Source of the DNA: Alphaproteobacteria bacterium
GTDB lineage: Bacteria; Pseudomonadota; Alphaproteobacteria; Rhizobiales; Hyphomicrobiaceae
Length of the DNA stretch: 64,000 bases
Assembly (NCBI GenBank): GCA_018830445.1
Contig: JAHJSN010000035.1
Span: forward strand, 1 to 64,000
Direction: 5' to 3'
The position numbers and the translations under genes are program-made. A model generated the notes under the pieces. That model ran no database searches, was not told the DNA's origin, and worked only from the letters and a program-made list of their open reading frames with translations. Shown piece by piece: positions 1-8,549 of the stretch (positions are counted from its first letter, which is position 1; each line of letters starts with the position of its first letter).

Positions 1-44
1 CAAAAGCTGCCTGAACCGCTTCCGTAACCGTTTGCGACAGGCTA

Positions 45-197
45 GTGTTCCGAATCTGACCTATGGTTCCCTGCCGGGAACCTGAATGTCAGCCCGGAAC
101 ACTCAGCCCAGAAGACTAGGCAACCTTTTGATTGTGTTCTGAATTTACAAACATTTGACGACCTCCACCCAGGAATCAAATGTTGGATCCAGGACAC
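45..197. repeat. Dispersed structured repeat, family 1, copy A (two adjacent hairpins, TA-flanked)
   Basis: About 153 bp nearly identical to 12879-13030; ends GTGTTCC.../...GGACAC with TA on both sides inside CTAG; internal stem GGTTCCC-tgcc-GGGAACC. Confidence 0.85.
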
Positions 198-211
198 TAG
201 CGAGCGGGACG

Positions 212-535
212 ATGAAGGAAGCGAAGTACAGCGTCGGTGAGGTGGTCAGGCACCGCATCTATCCGTTCCGCGGCATCGTCTACGATGTCGATCCCGAGTT
301 CGCCAATACCGAGGAGTGGTGGCTGTCGATCCCGGAAGAGATTCGTCCGAGGAAGGACCAGCCGTTCTACCACCTGCTCGCCGAAAACGACGAAACCGAA
401 TACATCGCCTACGTTTCCGAACAGAACCTGCTTCCCGACGAGACCGGAAAGCCGCTGCGGCATCCGCAGGTGGATGAGATGTTCACCGAGGACGAAGACG
501 GGCGCTATCACGCGGTGTTCCTCGATCGGCACTAG
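212..535 (+). CDS. hspQ: Heat shock protein HspQ
   Basis: MKEAKYSVGEVVRHRIYPFRGIVYDVDPEF...HPQVDEMF is typical HspQ; ATG at 212 preferred over the ORF-track TTG at 155, which lies inside the repeat. Confidence 0.85.
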   Translation: MKEAKYSVGEVVRHRIYPFRGIVYDVDPEFANTEEWWLSIPEEIRPRKDQPFYHLLAENDETEYIAYVSEQNLLPDETGKPLRHPQVDEMFTEDEDGRYHAVFLDRH

Positions 536-536
536 T

Positions 537-683
537 TTTTTCGCTCACGGCTGATCCGAGCTTTGCTCGGGCCTCCGCGGGGGCGGTGCTTGCACCGGGC
601 CGCGTTGCGGCCTTGGCTTTGACCATGTCAAAGCCGGGTCGGTTCTGGCTGCGCCGAACCGTCGCTGTTTTCGCTCACGGCTG
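537..683. repeat. String of consecutive short hairpins bounded by direct repeats of TTTCGCTCACGGCTG
   Basis: CCGAGC-ttt-GCTCGG (556-570), CGGTGC-tt-GCACCG (584-597), GGCCGC-gtt-GCGGCC (598-612), GGCTTTGAC-cat-GTCAAAGCC (615-635), CGGTTC...GAACCG (640-661). Confidence 0.8.
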
Positions 684-870
684 GTTTTAGTTGGTCCACA
701 CTCGGCAGGCCGGTGTGGAGCGGCGCGGCATCGGTGCCATGGTGAGGCTTCGCATGGTATAGAGTCTGGGTTCGCGGCCTTGGCGCTATGAACTCCAGAG
801 CATGAGGCTGGGCGGGACCGTTGGCGATGGCGTGGGTAGGTGAGAGAGTTCTCCGCCAGCAGCCGGCGAC

Positions 871-1803
871 TCATAATCCAATCATCAACTTGAGGTTCTG
901 GACGGCGGCGCCGGCGGCGCCCTTGCCGAGGTTGTCGAGGCGGGCAACGAGGACGGCCTGCCCGAAGGCTTGGTCGGCGAAGACGAAGAGTTCCATCTCA
1001 TCGGTGCCGTTGAGCGCCTGCGGTTCGATGCGTCCGTTCATTGCTGAGCCTTCGCCAACGCGCACGCCTGAAGCTGGGTCGGCGTAGTGGGCGCGGTAGG
1101 CTGCTTCGATGTCGGCTGGATTCGGGGCTGACGGCAGGCTCTCCAGATGCAAGGGGATCGAGACCAGCATGCCCTGGGCGAAGTTGCCGACGGAGGGTAC
1201 GAAGATCGGCCGCTTCGTCAGCCCGGAATAAAGCTGGAGTTCGGGTACGTGCTTGTGGTGGAGCGACAACCCGTAGAGTTCGAAGGCGGGCGCTTCGCTT
1301 TTCTCATAGGCTGCGATCATCGCCTTGCCGCCGCCGGAATAACCGCTGACGGCGTTGACGGTGACGGCGAAATCGGCGGGCATTATCCGGGCATCGATGA
1401 GCGGCCGAAGCAGTGCGATTGCGCCTGTCGGGTAGCAGCCAGGATTGGCGACCTTGGCGGCGGCGGCAATACGGTCGGCCTGTCCATTGAACAATTCGGC
1501 AAAGCCGTAGACCCAGCCTTCCGCGGTGCGGTGAGCGGTGGACGCGTCGATAATCTTCGGGGCTTCGCCGCCGAGGCTGTCGGCGAGGGCGACCGCGTCG
1601 CGGGCGGCATCGTCAGGCAGGCAGAGAATGATGACATCGGCCTCGCGCATCATCTCCTTGCGTTCGGTATCGTCCTTGCGCAAAGCGTGGTCGATCGAGA
1701 TGACCTCGACGCTATTTTCCCCGGCAAGCCGGTCGCGGATCTGGAGGCCGGTTGTGCCGGCCTCACCGTCGATGAAGACTTTTGCTTTGTCGGCCTGAGC
1801 CAT
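871..1803 (-). CDS. argC: N-acetyl-gamma-glutamyl-phosphate reductase
   Basis: KVFIDGEAGTTGLQIRDRL...ANPGCYPTGAIALLRPL, short-type ArgC with the NPGCYPT active site. Confidence 0.93.
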   Translation of the reverse strand: MAQADKAKVFIDGEAGTTGLQIRDRLAGENSVEVISIDHALRKDDTERKEMMREADVIILCLPDDAARDAVALADSLGGEAPKIIDASTAHRTAEGWVYGFAELFNGQADRIAAAAKVANPGCYPTGAIALLRPLIDARIMPADFAVTVNAVSGYSGGGKAMIAAYEKSEAPAFELYGLSLHHKHVPELQLYSGLTKRPIFVPSVGNFAQGMLVSIPLHLESLPSAPNPADIEAAYRAHYADPASGVRVGEGSAMNGRIEPQALNGTDEMELFVFADQAFGQAVLVARLDNLGKGAAGAAVQNLKLMIGL

Positions 1804-1829
1804 AGCGGTTCAGCTCATCTGGTTCGTGG

Positions 1830-2633
1830 TCAGTGGGAGAGCGGGCCGTGTCCGGGCACGCCGTCCATCCAGGTCGGCAGATCGATGCCGAGCCTGCCGG
1901 CGATCGCCTGCAGAAGATTCTCCGAGCAACCGAAGCCGAAGGCCTGGCAGGTGACTTCGTGCGAGCCGCGATAGATCATGTCGAGGGCGACGTAGAAGAT
2001 AATCAGCAAGCCGATCCAGGTGATCCAGGGATACTTGACGAGTAGCTTGGCGATGAAGTGGGCGGCGACAGCCATCAGGACTATGGCGATGCCGAGCCCG
2101 ATGATGAGGACGAGCGGTTCGCCCTTCGCTGCGCCGGCTACCGCCAGCACGTTGTCGAGGGACATCGACACGTCGGCAATGACGATCTGCGTGACAGCGG
2201 CGCCGAACCCGATGGCCGGACCGGCGGTGGCACCGCTTGCAAGATTGCTTTCGATCGAATGAATGTCGTGCTCGCCGGCGTCGGCGATCTGACGGTACAT
2301 TTTCCAGCAGACCCACAGCAGCAGAAGGCCGCCGGCGAGGGTCAGGCCGACGATGGCAAGCAGCGTCATCGTGACGGACGCGAACAGCACGCGCAGGATG
2401 ACCGCACCGGCGATGCCCCAGAAGATGACGTTGTTGCGGATTTCCGGGCGGACGCGTGAAGCGGCGAGGCCGACGACGATGGCGTTGTCTCCGGCGAGGA
2501 CCACATCGATCATGATAATCTGGAGGAGCGCCTGCCAGTTGTCCGAGTACCATTGCTGTGAGAAGAGCTTTTCGAACTCGACGGCAATTGCCTGGGCAAA
2601 AACGCCGGCATCCACAGCAGCTAGCTCGATCAT
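1830..2633 (-). CDS. TerC family membrane protein
   Basis: IIMIDVVLAGDNAIVVGLAASRV and ADVSMSLDNVLAVAGAAKGE are TerC motifs. Confidence 0.88.
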   Translation of the reverse strand: MIELAAVDAGVFAQAIAVEFEKLFSQQWYSDNWQALLQIIMIDVVLAGDNAIVVGLAASRVRPEIRNNVIFWGIAGAVILRVLFASVTMTLLAIVGLTLAGGLLLLWVCWKMYRQIADAGEHDIHSIESNLASGATAGPAIGFGAAVTQIVIADVSMSLDNVLAVAGAAKGEPLVLIIGLGIAIVLMAVAAHFIAKLLVKYPWITWIGLLIIFYVALDMIYRGSHEVTCQAFGFGCSENLLQAIAGRLGIDLPTWMDGVPGHGPLSH

Positions 2634-2786
2634 CGTGTCATGGTCCTCTTGATCCTGGGCGGGCATGCGACGCGGAATGCGTCGTAGCGCCTGGGCGGTC
2701 AGCCACTACAGGATTGGCCTCTATTGCAGCATGGCCCGATGTGTGGTGCCGGGGCAGATTTGACAAGCGGTCTTCACGGAAAAACA

Positions 2787-2813
2787 GACAGCCCGCAAAG
2801 GATGCGGGCTGTC
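2787..2813 (-). terminator. Rho-independent terminator of rplM-rpsI
   Basis: GACAGCCCGCA-loop-TGCGGGCTGTC followed by TGTTTTT on the minus strand. Confidence 0.8.
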
Positions 2814-2865
2814 AAGGTCATGACGCCGCGCGGTACAAATTCCGCGCGGCGGATCGTGGGAGCGA

Positions 2866-3348
2866 TTAGCGCTTGGAGAACTGGAAGCTGCGGCGGGCCT
2901 TGGCCTTGCCGTACTTCTTGCGTTCCACGACGCGGCTGTCGCGAGTGAGGAAGCCGCCCTTTTTCAGAACCGGACGCAGTTCCGGCTCATAATAGGTCAA
3001 CGCCTTGGAGATGCCGTGGCGGACCGCACCGGCCTGACCGGAGAGCCCGCCGCCGGTGACGGTGGCCTTGACATCGTACTGGTCGGAGCGGGATGCGGCG
3101 TTGATCGGCTGCTTCAGGAGCATCTGCAGGACAGGTCGCGCAAAATACTCGGTGAAGTCCTTGTCGTTGACGATGATGCGACCATTGCCGGGCTTCAACC
3201 AGACGCGGGCGATAGCGTTCTTGCGCTTGCCGGTGGCGTAGGCGCGGCCATGGGCATCGAGCTTCTGGACGTGGACCGGCTGCTCGCTGGCCGGCGGGAC
3301 GCTTGAGATCTCGCCGAGATCTTCGAGGGTCTTGGTTTCTTCGGCCAT
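2866..3348 (-). CDS. rpsI: 30S ribosomal protein S9
   Basis: [21 protein letters not shown]...[10 protein letters not shown]-terminal extension as in other alphaproteobacteria. Confidence 0.97.
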   Translation of the reverse strand: MAEETKTLEDLGEISSVPPASEQPVHVQKLDAHGRAYATGKRKNAIARVWLKPGNGRIIVNDKDFTEYFARPVLQMLLKQPINAASRSDQYDVKATVTGGGLSGQAGAVRHGISKALTYYEPELRPVLKKGGFLTRDSRVVERKKYGKAKARRSFQFSKR

Positions 3349-3352
3349 CTGA

Positions 3353-3814
3353 TCAGCCTCTCACATTCTTCGAATTGAGCGATGCGACGTCGAGCACCTC
3401 GGGCTTCTGGGCCTCATGGGGGTGTTCGGCGCCCTTGTAGACCTTGAGGTTGCGCATCAACTGACGCTGCAAAGGTCCGCGCGCAAGCATGCGCTCGACG
3501 GCTTTGATAAGGACGCGTTCGGGAAAACGGCCTTCCAGGATCTGGCGGGGAGAGCGCTCCTTGATGCCGCCGGGATAACCGGTGTGCCAGTAGTAGCGCT
3601 TGGCTTCCTTCTTGTTCCCGGTGAACACCACCTTGTCGGCGTTGACGACAATGATATTGTCGCCGCAGTCGACGTGCGGGGTGTAGATCGATTTGTGCTT
3701 ACCCTTGAGGCGCATGGCGATGAGCGATGCCAGACGGCCGACGACGAGGCCGGAGGCGTCGATCAAAATCCATTTCTTGTCCACCTCGCCGGGCTTGGCG
3801 ACGTAGGTTTTCAT
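3353..3814 (-). CDS. rplM: 50S ribosomal protein L13
   Basis: [30 protein letters not shown]... Confidence 0.97.
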   Translation of the reverse strand: MKTYVAKPGEVDKKWILIDASGLVVGRLASLIAMRLKGKHKSIYTPHVDCGDNIIVVNADKVVFTGNKKEAKRYYWHTGYPGGIKERSPRQILEGRFPERVLIKAVERMLARGPLQRQLMRNLKVYKGAEHPHEAQKPEVLDVASLNSKNVRG

Positions 3815-4335
3815 CTTTTGGTCTCCTGCCGGACTTCGAAGCCGGCGCGATTTGTTCGGATAACTGGTTCGGCTGGACCTTCTCCGATATTCCAGGAGGG
3901 GCTCAACCGTTGGCCAGTACGGCCGATCGATTGGTTCTGACCACCGGTACAGACCTCAAACGGCGACTCGTCAGCTGGTTCAAGCGCGTCGAATAGTGGT
4001 GTCGCCTGGGCGTGTCAATCAAAATCCGGATAGGCCGCAATTTGTGATTTTAAATCAAACGATTAGAGTGGCGGTAAAATGTTACCGTGTTGGCTCTATG
4101 GGCTGATCCGATTGCTGATCGTTGAGAACTGAATTCTGCCGCAAGTTCCGCTTGCTCGCGCCGCAAAGATCACGCAAAGCAACGAATGCTGCGCGCGAGC
4201 GTTTGGCCGCAGGCCGGTTGCGGCGATCGTTCGATTGCCTGCCCGAAGGTAGAATGCGAGCGTTGGTTTGCAATTGCAGCCAGTGACGCGGCTATCAAGT
4301 CGGTCGGAATGGCGGAATCATTGGAGGATCACGAT

Positions 4336-4884
4336 ATGCGGTACAAAAAGTGGATGGCGGTTGCGGCGGTGGCCTGCATGATCGCCAGCGCGGGGCTGGC
4401 GGGCAACAGCGCATCGGCGCAGGACGCGACGGGCGATATCAATCAGATTGCCCTGAGCGAAACGCAGGTCAAGGGTCTCATCGCTGCGCAGCCGTCGCTT
4501 GCGGCGATTGCCAAGAAGCTCGAGAACGCGCCTGAGAGTAACGACGTCAGTATCGAGAAGGAGCTCGACGAAATCGCCCAGAAGCATGGCTTCAAGAATT
4601 TCGCCGAACTCGACGACGTGTCGGCGAACGTGCAGTTGGTCCTCGACGGGATCGATCCGGAAAACGGCGAGTACACCGATCCGGTTGTCGGGCTGAAGGA
4701 AGAACTCGCCGAGGTCAAGGGTGACACGACGATGCCCGCCGACGAAAAGAAGGCGCTGATCGAGGAACTGGAAGAGGCATTGACGTCTATTCCGCCGCTG
4801 AAGCACAAAGAGAACATCGATTTGGTGAAGAAGCATCAGCAGGCGATCCAGGATGCGCTCGATGCCGGCGATGCGGGAAGATAG
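4336..4884 (+). CDS. Secreted hypothetical protein
   Basis: Signal peptide MRYKKWMAVAAVACMIASAGLAGNSASAQ; RBS-like GGAGG upstream. Confidence 0.65.
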   Translation: MRYKKWMAVAAVACMIASAGLAGNSASAQDATGDINQIALSETQVKGLIAAQPSLAAIAKKLENAPESNDVSIEKELDEIAQKHGFKNFAELDDVSANVQLVLDGIDPENGEYTDPVVGLKEELAEVKGDTTMPADEKKALIEELEEALTSIPPLKHKENIDLVKKHQQAIQDALDAGDAGR

Positions 4885-4942
4885 AAACGACGGCGCAGCG
4901 CGCGCCTTTTGAGGCGCGCGGGCCGCATGGTGGAGGACGCTT

Positions 4943-5776
4943 ATGCAGGATCTCAAGGGCGCGGACGGGGCGCGGGGACCGCACGGCGCCGACATCCTGG
5001 TGGAGCGGCCCGAAGACGGCATAGCGGTTGTCACACTCAACCGGCCGGGTGCGCGCAATGCCTTGTCGATCTCGGTGTTGAGAGAGCTGAAGCAGGCCTT
5101 CGCGGGACTCGGCGCTGACGGGTCGGTCCGGGCCATCGTTCTTGCCGCGAACGGGCCGGCGTTCTGCGCCGGTCATGACCTCAAGGAAATGACTTCGCAT
5201 CGCGGCGACGAAGACGGCGGCAGGGCGTTCTATTCGGAAACGATGACAACCTGCTCGGAGGTCATGCAGGCGATTGTCGCGTGTCCGAAGCCGGTGATCG
5301 CGGCGGTCAACGCGATGGCGACGGCGGCCGGCTGCCAGTTGGTCGCGACGGCCGATCTTGCGGTTGCTGCCGAGGGGGCCAAGTTCTGCACGCCAGGGGT
5401 CAACATCGGGTTGTTCTGTTCGACGCCGATGGTTGCCTTGTCGCGGAATGTGCCGCGCAAGCGGGCAATGGAAATGCTGCTGCTCGGTGAAGTCATCGAT
5501 GCACGAACTGCCGCCGATTATGGCCTGGTCAATAAGGTGGTGCCGCTCGATCGACTGATGGATGCAGCCATGGCCTTCGCGCGATGCATCGCCGGCAGTT
5601 CTTCGGCCACAGTGCGGGTCGGCAAGGAAGCCTTCTACCGGCAACTTGAGCAACCGTTGGCGGAAGCCTACGACTATGCCGCCGCAGTGATGGTCGAGAA
5701 CATGCTCTACAGGGATGCCGAAGAAGGGATTGGCGCCTTCATCGAAAAGCGCAAACCTGCGTGGAAGGGTTGCTAG
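4943..5776 (+). CDS. Enoyl-CoA hydratase/isomerase family protein
   Basis: Crotonase fold: VVTLNRPGARNALSISVLRELKQAF...AFCAGHDLKEM. Confidence 0.9.
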   Translation: MQDLKGADGARGPHGADILVERPEDGIAVVTLNRPGARNALSISVLRELKQAFAGLGADGSVRAIVLAANGPAFCAGHDLKEMTSHRGDEDGGRAFYSETMTTCSEVMQAIVACPKPVIAAVNAMATAAGCQLVATADLAVAAEGAKFCTPGVNIGLFCSTPMVALSRNVPRKRAMEMLLLGEVIDARTAADYGLVNKVVPLDRLMDAAMAFARCIAGSSSATVRVGKEAFYRQLEQPLAEAYDYAAAVMVENMLYRDAEEGIGAFIEKRKPAWKGC

Positions 5777-5844
5777 TGTTCCTTGTGGCTCCGACACTTG
5801 GTCGATAGTGTGCTGCAGGGAAAACCAAGTGTCGGAGCCGGAAC
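5776..5844. repeat. Single TA-flanked hairpin unit of the CTAG-bounded repeat class
   Basis: 16-bp perfect stem GGCTCCGACACTTGGT (5787-5802)/ACCAAGTGTCGGAGCC (5824-5839); outer GTGTTCC/GGAAC; TA at 5774-5775 and 5845-5846. Confidence 0.8.
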
Positions 5845-5848
5845 TAGG

Positions 5849-6295
5849 ATGCTGCCGCGCAGAATCAATCTGGTGACGCTCGGTGTGATCGACGTCGTGC
5901 GCTCGCGGGCTTTCTATGAACGACTGGGGTTTGTCGCTTCGGGCTTCGAGAGCGATGAAGTCGCGTTCTTCGATATGAACGGAACCGTGTTCGGTATTTT
6001 CGGCCGGGCGGCGCTGGCCGAAGACGCCGGCGTCGACGACGCTGAGTGTTCGTTTCGCGGTGTCAGCCTGGCAATCAACTTCGCGTCCAAGGCCGAAGTC
6101 GATGCGGCGTTGGCTCATGCGCGGACGTGCGGCGGTCGTATCGTGCAGCCGGCACGGGAAGTGTTCTGGGGCGGCTACTCGGGCTACTTCGCCGATCCGG
6201 ACGGACATCTCTGGGAGTTTGCCTACAATCCCGTATTCGGCCTCGATGAAGCAGGGCAGTTGAAGTTGCCGCCAGCCAACGTTGAAAGGCAGTAG
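5849..6295 (+). CDS. VOC/glyoxalase family protein
   Basis: MLPRRINLVTLGVIDVVRSRAFYERLGF...FADPDGHLWEFAYNP; ATG at 5849 lies just outside the hairpin repeat. Confidence 0.85.
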   Translation: MLPRRINLVTLGVIDVVRSRAFYERLGFVASGFESDEVAFFDMNGTVFGIFGRAALAEDAGVDDAECSFRGVSLAINFASKAEVDAALAHARTCGGRIVQPAREVFWGGYSGYFADPDGHLWEFAYNPVFGLDEAGQLKLPPANVERQ

Positions 6296-6838
6296 ATGAC
6301 GTCACGCCACGACTCCTATGGGGATGCCTACATAGCCCAAATCCTGAGCGAGGTGCGCGTGTTCGCGTTCGTCGGAGCCTCAGCCAATGTCAGCCGCCCG
6401 AGCTACTTCGCGATGAAGTACCTCATTGCAAAGGGCTATGAAGTGCATCCGGTCAATCCCGGCCAGGCAGGCAAGGAAGTCCTCGGTCGCAAGGTCTATG
6501 CCCGGCTGTGCGATGTGCCGGCACCCGTCGACGTCGTCGATGTGTTCCGCAACTCGGAGGCGGCGCTTGGCGTTACCAGAGAGGCCGTCGACTTGAAGGA
6601 CAGGCTCGGGGTCAAGGTTCTTTGGATGCAGCTTGGCGTGCGCAACGATGCTGCAGCGGCCGAGGCCGAGGAGGCCGGGCTGCGCGTGGTGATGAACCGA
6701 TGCCCGAAGATCGAGTATGGGCGCCTGTCAGGCGAGATCGGTTGGATGGGCGTCAATATGCGGTCGGTGTCGAGCCGCACGCCCAAAGTGTCCGCCTACG
6801 GGGTGCAGTCGCGCGTGCTGCCTGGAAAACTGGTTTAG
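6296..6838 (+). CDS. CoA-binding (YccU-like) protein
   Basis: FAFVGASANVSRPSYFAMKYLIAKGYEVHPVNPG... Confidence 0.85.
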   Translation: MTSRHDSYGDAYIAQILSEVRVFAFVGASANVSRPSYFAMKYLIAKGYEVHPVNPGQAGKEVLGRKVYARLCDVPAPVDVVDVFRNSEAALGVTREAVDLKDRLGVKVLWMQLGVRNDAAAAEAEEAGLRVVMNRCPKIEYGRLSGEIGWMGVNMRSVSSRTPKVSAYGVQSRVLPGKLV

Positions 6839-6899
6839 TCGCGGATTGCCGTCTCGTAGCAAAAAAGGCGGGCGCGCGTGCTTGGCCGAAGGATAACGT

Positions 6900-7343
6900 T
6901 CACGCGCTCGCTTTGCAGCGGCGTTTCAGCTCGCGGCGCAGATCGCGGTCAACTTCCACGGCTAGAATCATTCCCCTCGAGATCTGGGCCGGCGAAAGCG
7001 AGTTTCCCTGAGGACCGCGAAGAATCGTCCCGGCATTGGAAGCCTCGCTACTGCCGATCTTCAGTTCGTCGCAGGTGAGGTCCGACTTCTTCTTCCTGAA
7101 CGCGAAGAGGCGAACGCCGGAGGCATAAGCGTGGGCCGACGGTGCCTGGCGGACCCAGGCCCGGCTTGTATCGTTCATCATGTAGCCAAGCGTGGTCTTG
7201 CGCTTCTGAACGCACTCGGGGCTGTCGTCGACGCAGTCCAGCCCCGCCATGGGCGAGGTGACGTTGGCCGTGTTGACAGCGCATCCGGGCATAATGAAAG
7301 CTGTGAAGACAACCGGAATGGCCGGGTAAAGAGCTCGTCGCAT
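6900..7343 (-). CDS. Hypothetical secreted protein/lipoprotein
   Basis: N-terminal hydrophobic segment MRRALYPAIPVVFTAFIMPGCAVNTANV with a lipobox-like PGC. Confidence 0.5.
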   Translation of the reverse strand: MRRALYPAIPVVFTAFIMPGCAVNTANVTSPMAGLDCVDDSPECVQKRKTTLGYMMNDTSRAWVRQAPSAHAYASGVRLFAFRKKKSDLTCDELKIGSSEASNAGTILRGPQGNSLSPAQISRGMILAVEVDRDLRRELKRRCKASA

Positions 7344-7511
7344 GACACTCCCGCGAGTCTCCGCTAAAGGAGACTTGTTCTCATGGGCCTGAGCCCATAG
7401 AAGGCGGCAATGGCACGGTCAAGGCAGATCAGACAAGTCTGGCCCGGATCCATATTCGGCAACTGAAGCGCGCCGGTCTCCGGATGCGGGCGAACGAAGG
7501 GAAACGCGACC

Positions 7512-8486
7512 TTGGTCCACGCAATCAGAATCCATCAGTACGGCGGTCCGGAAGTGATGCAATGGGATGAGGTCGAGGTCGGCGCTCCCGGTCAGGGGGA
7601 GCTGCGTCTGCGACACTTGGCCGTCGGCGTCAACTACATCGACACCTATCACCGCACCGGTCTTTATCCGGTGGCCGATCTGCCCGCCGTGATCGGTATG
7701 GAAGGATGCGGCGAGGTCGTTGCCGTCGGCGAGGGGGTGAGCGAGTTTGTCGTCGGCGACAGGGTGGCCTACGCAAATCCCATCGGGGCGTATGCCGAAG
7801 AGCGGCTCATTCCTGCCGAGCGCGTGGTGAAGGTGCCTGATAAAATCGCGCCTGAAACCGCAGCGGCGATGATGCTGCAAGGCATGACTGTGCGTTATCT
7901 GCTGAACGTCACCTACAAGGTCGGTCCGGGGACGACGATGTTGTTTCACGCCGCTGCCGGCGGGGTGGGGCTTATTGCCTGCCAATGGGCGAAGCACCTC
8001 GGGGCGACGATCATCGGCACGGTGGGCTCAGAGGAAAAGGCGGAAGTTGCCAAAGCGCACGGATGCACGCACACGATCAACTACCGCAGCGAGGATTTCG
8101 TTGCGCGGGTGAGGGAACTGACCGGCGGCAAGGGTGTGCATGTGGTCTACGATTCGATCGGCAAGGACACATTCCCGGCTTCGCTGGACTGCCTTCGTCC
8201 GTTGGGGTTGTGGGTGTCGTTCGGGGCGGCCTCGGGGCCGGTCCAGAATTTCGATATCGGCCTGCTGTCCAAGAAGGGTTCGCTGTTCGCAACGCGCCCG
8301 ACGCTTTTCACCTACACGGCGACACGCGCGGACCTCGTGGCCAGTGCCAACGATCTTTTCGATCTGGTTGGCAGCGGCGTCGTCAGGATCGGCATCAACC
8401 AGAAATATCCATTGAAGGAAGCAGCACAGGCGCACCGCGACCTGGAGCGACGCAAAACGACGGGTTCTACAGTGCTGACGGTATAA
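7512..8486 (+). CDS. Zinc-type quinone oxidoreductase (MDR family)
   Basis: MVHAIRIHQYGGPEVMQWDEVEVG...AAAGGVGLIACQWAKHLGATIIGTVG. Confidence 0.9.
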   Translation: MVHAIRIHQYGGPEVMQWDEVEVGAPGQGELRLRHLAVGVNYIDTYHRTGLYPVADLPAVIGMEGCGEVVAVGEGVSEFVVGDRVAYANPIGAYAEERLIPAERVVKVPDKIAPETAAAMMLQGMTVRYLLNVTYKVGPGTTMLFHAAAGGVGLIACQWAKHLGATIIGTVGSEEKAEVAKAHGCTHTINYRSEDFVARVRELTGGKGVHVVYDSIGKDTFPASLDCLRPLGLWVSFGAASGPVQNFDIGLLSKKGSLFATRPTLFTYTATRADLVASANDLFDLVGSGVVRIGINQKYPLKEAAQAHRDLERRKTTGSTVLTV

Positions 8487-8549
8487 ACCGCCGTCGGCGC
8501 AGCGACCTTTCGTTACCGGGAGAAGCTGCAAGGGGAGCGGGCAGGCACG

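Noticed and set aside
2866-3348. N-terminal extension of ribosomal protein S9
   Set aside because: Typical of alphaproteobacterial S9; not unusual.
4787-6208. 473-aa minus-strand ORF over the enoyl-CoA hydratase and VOC genes
   Set aside because: Overlaps two well-supported plus-strand genes; composition typical of antisense frames.
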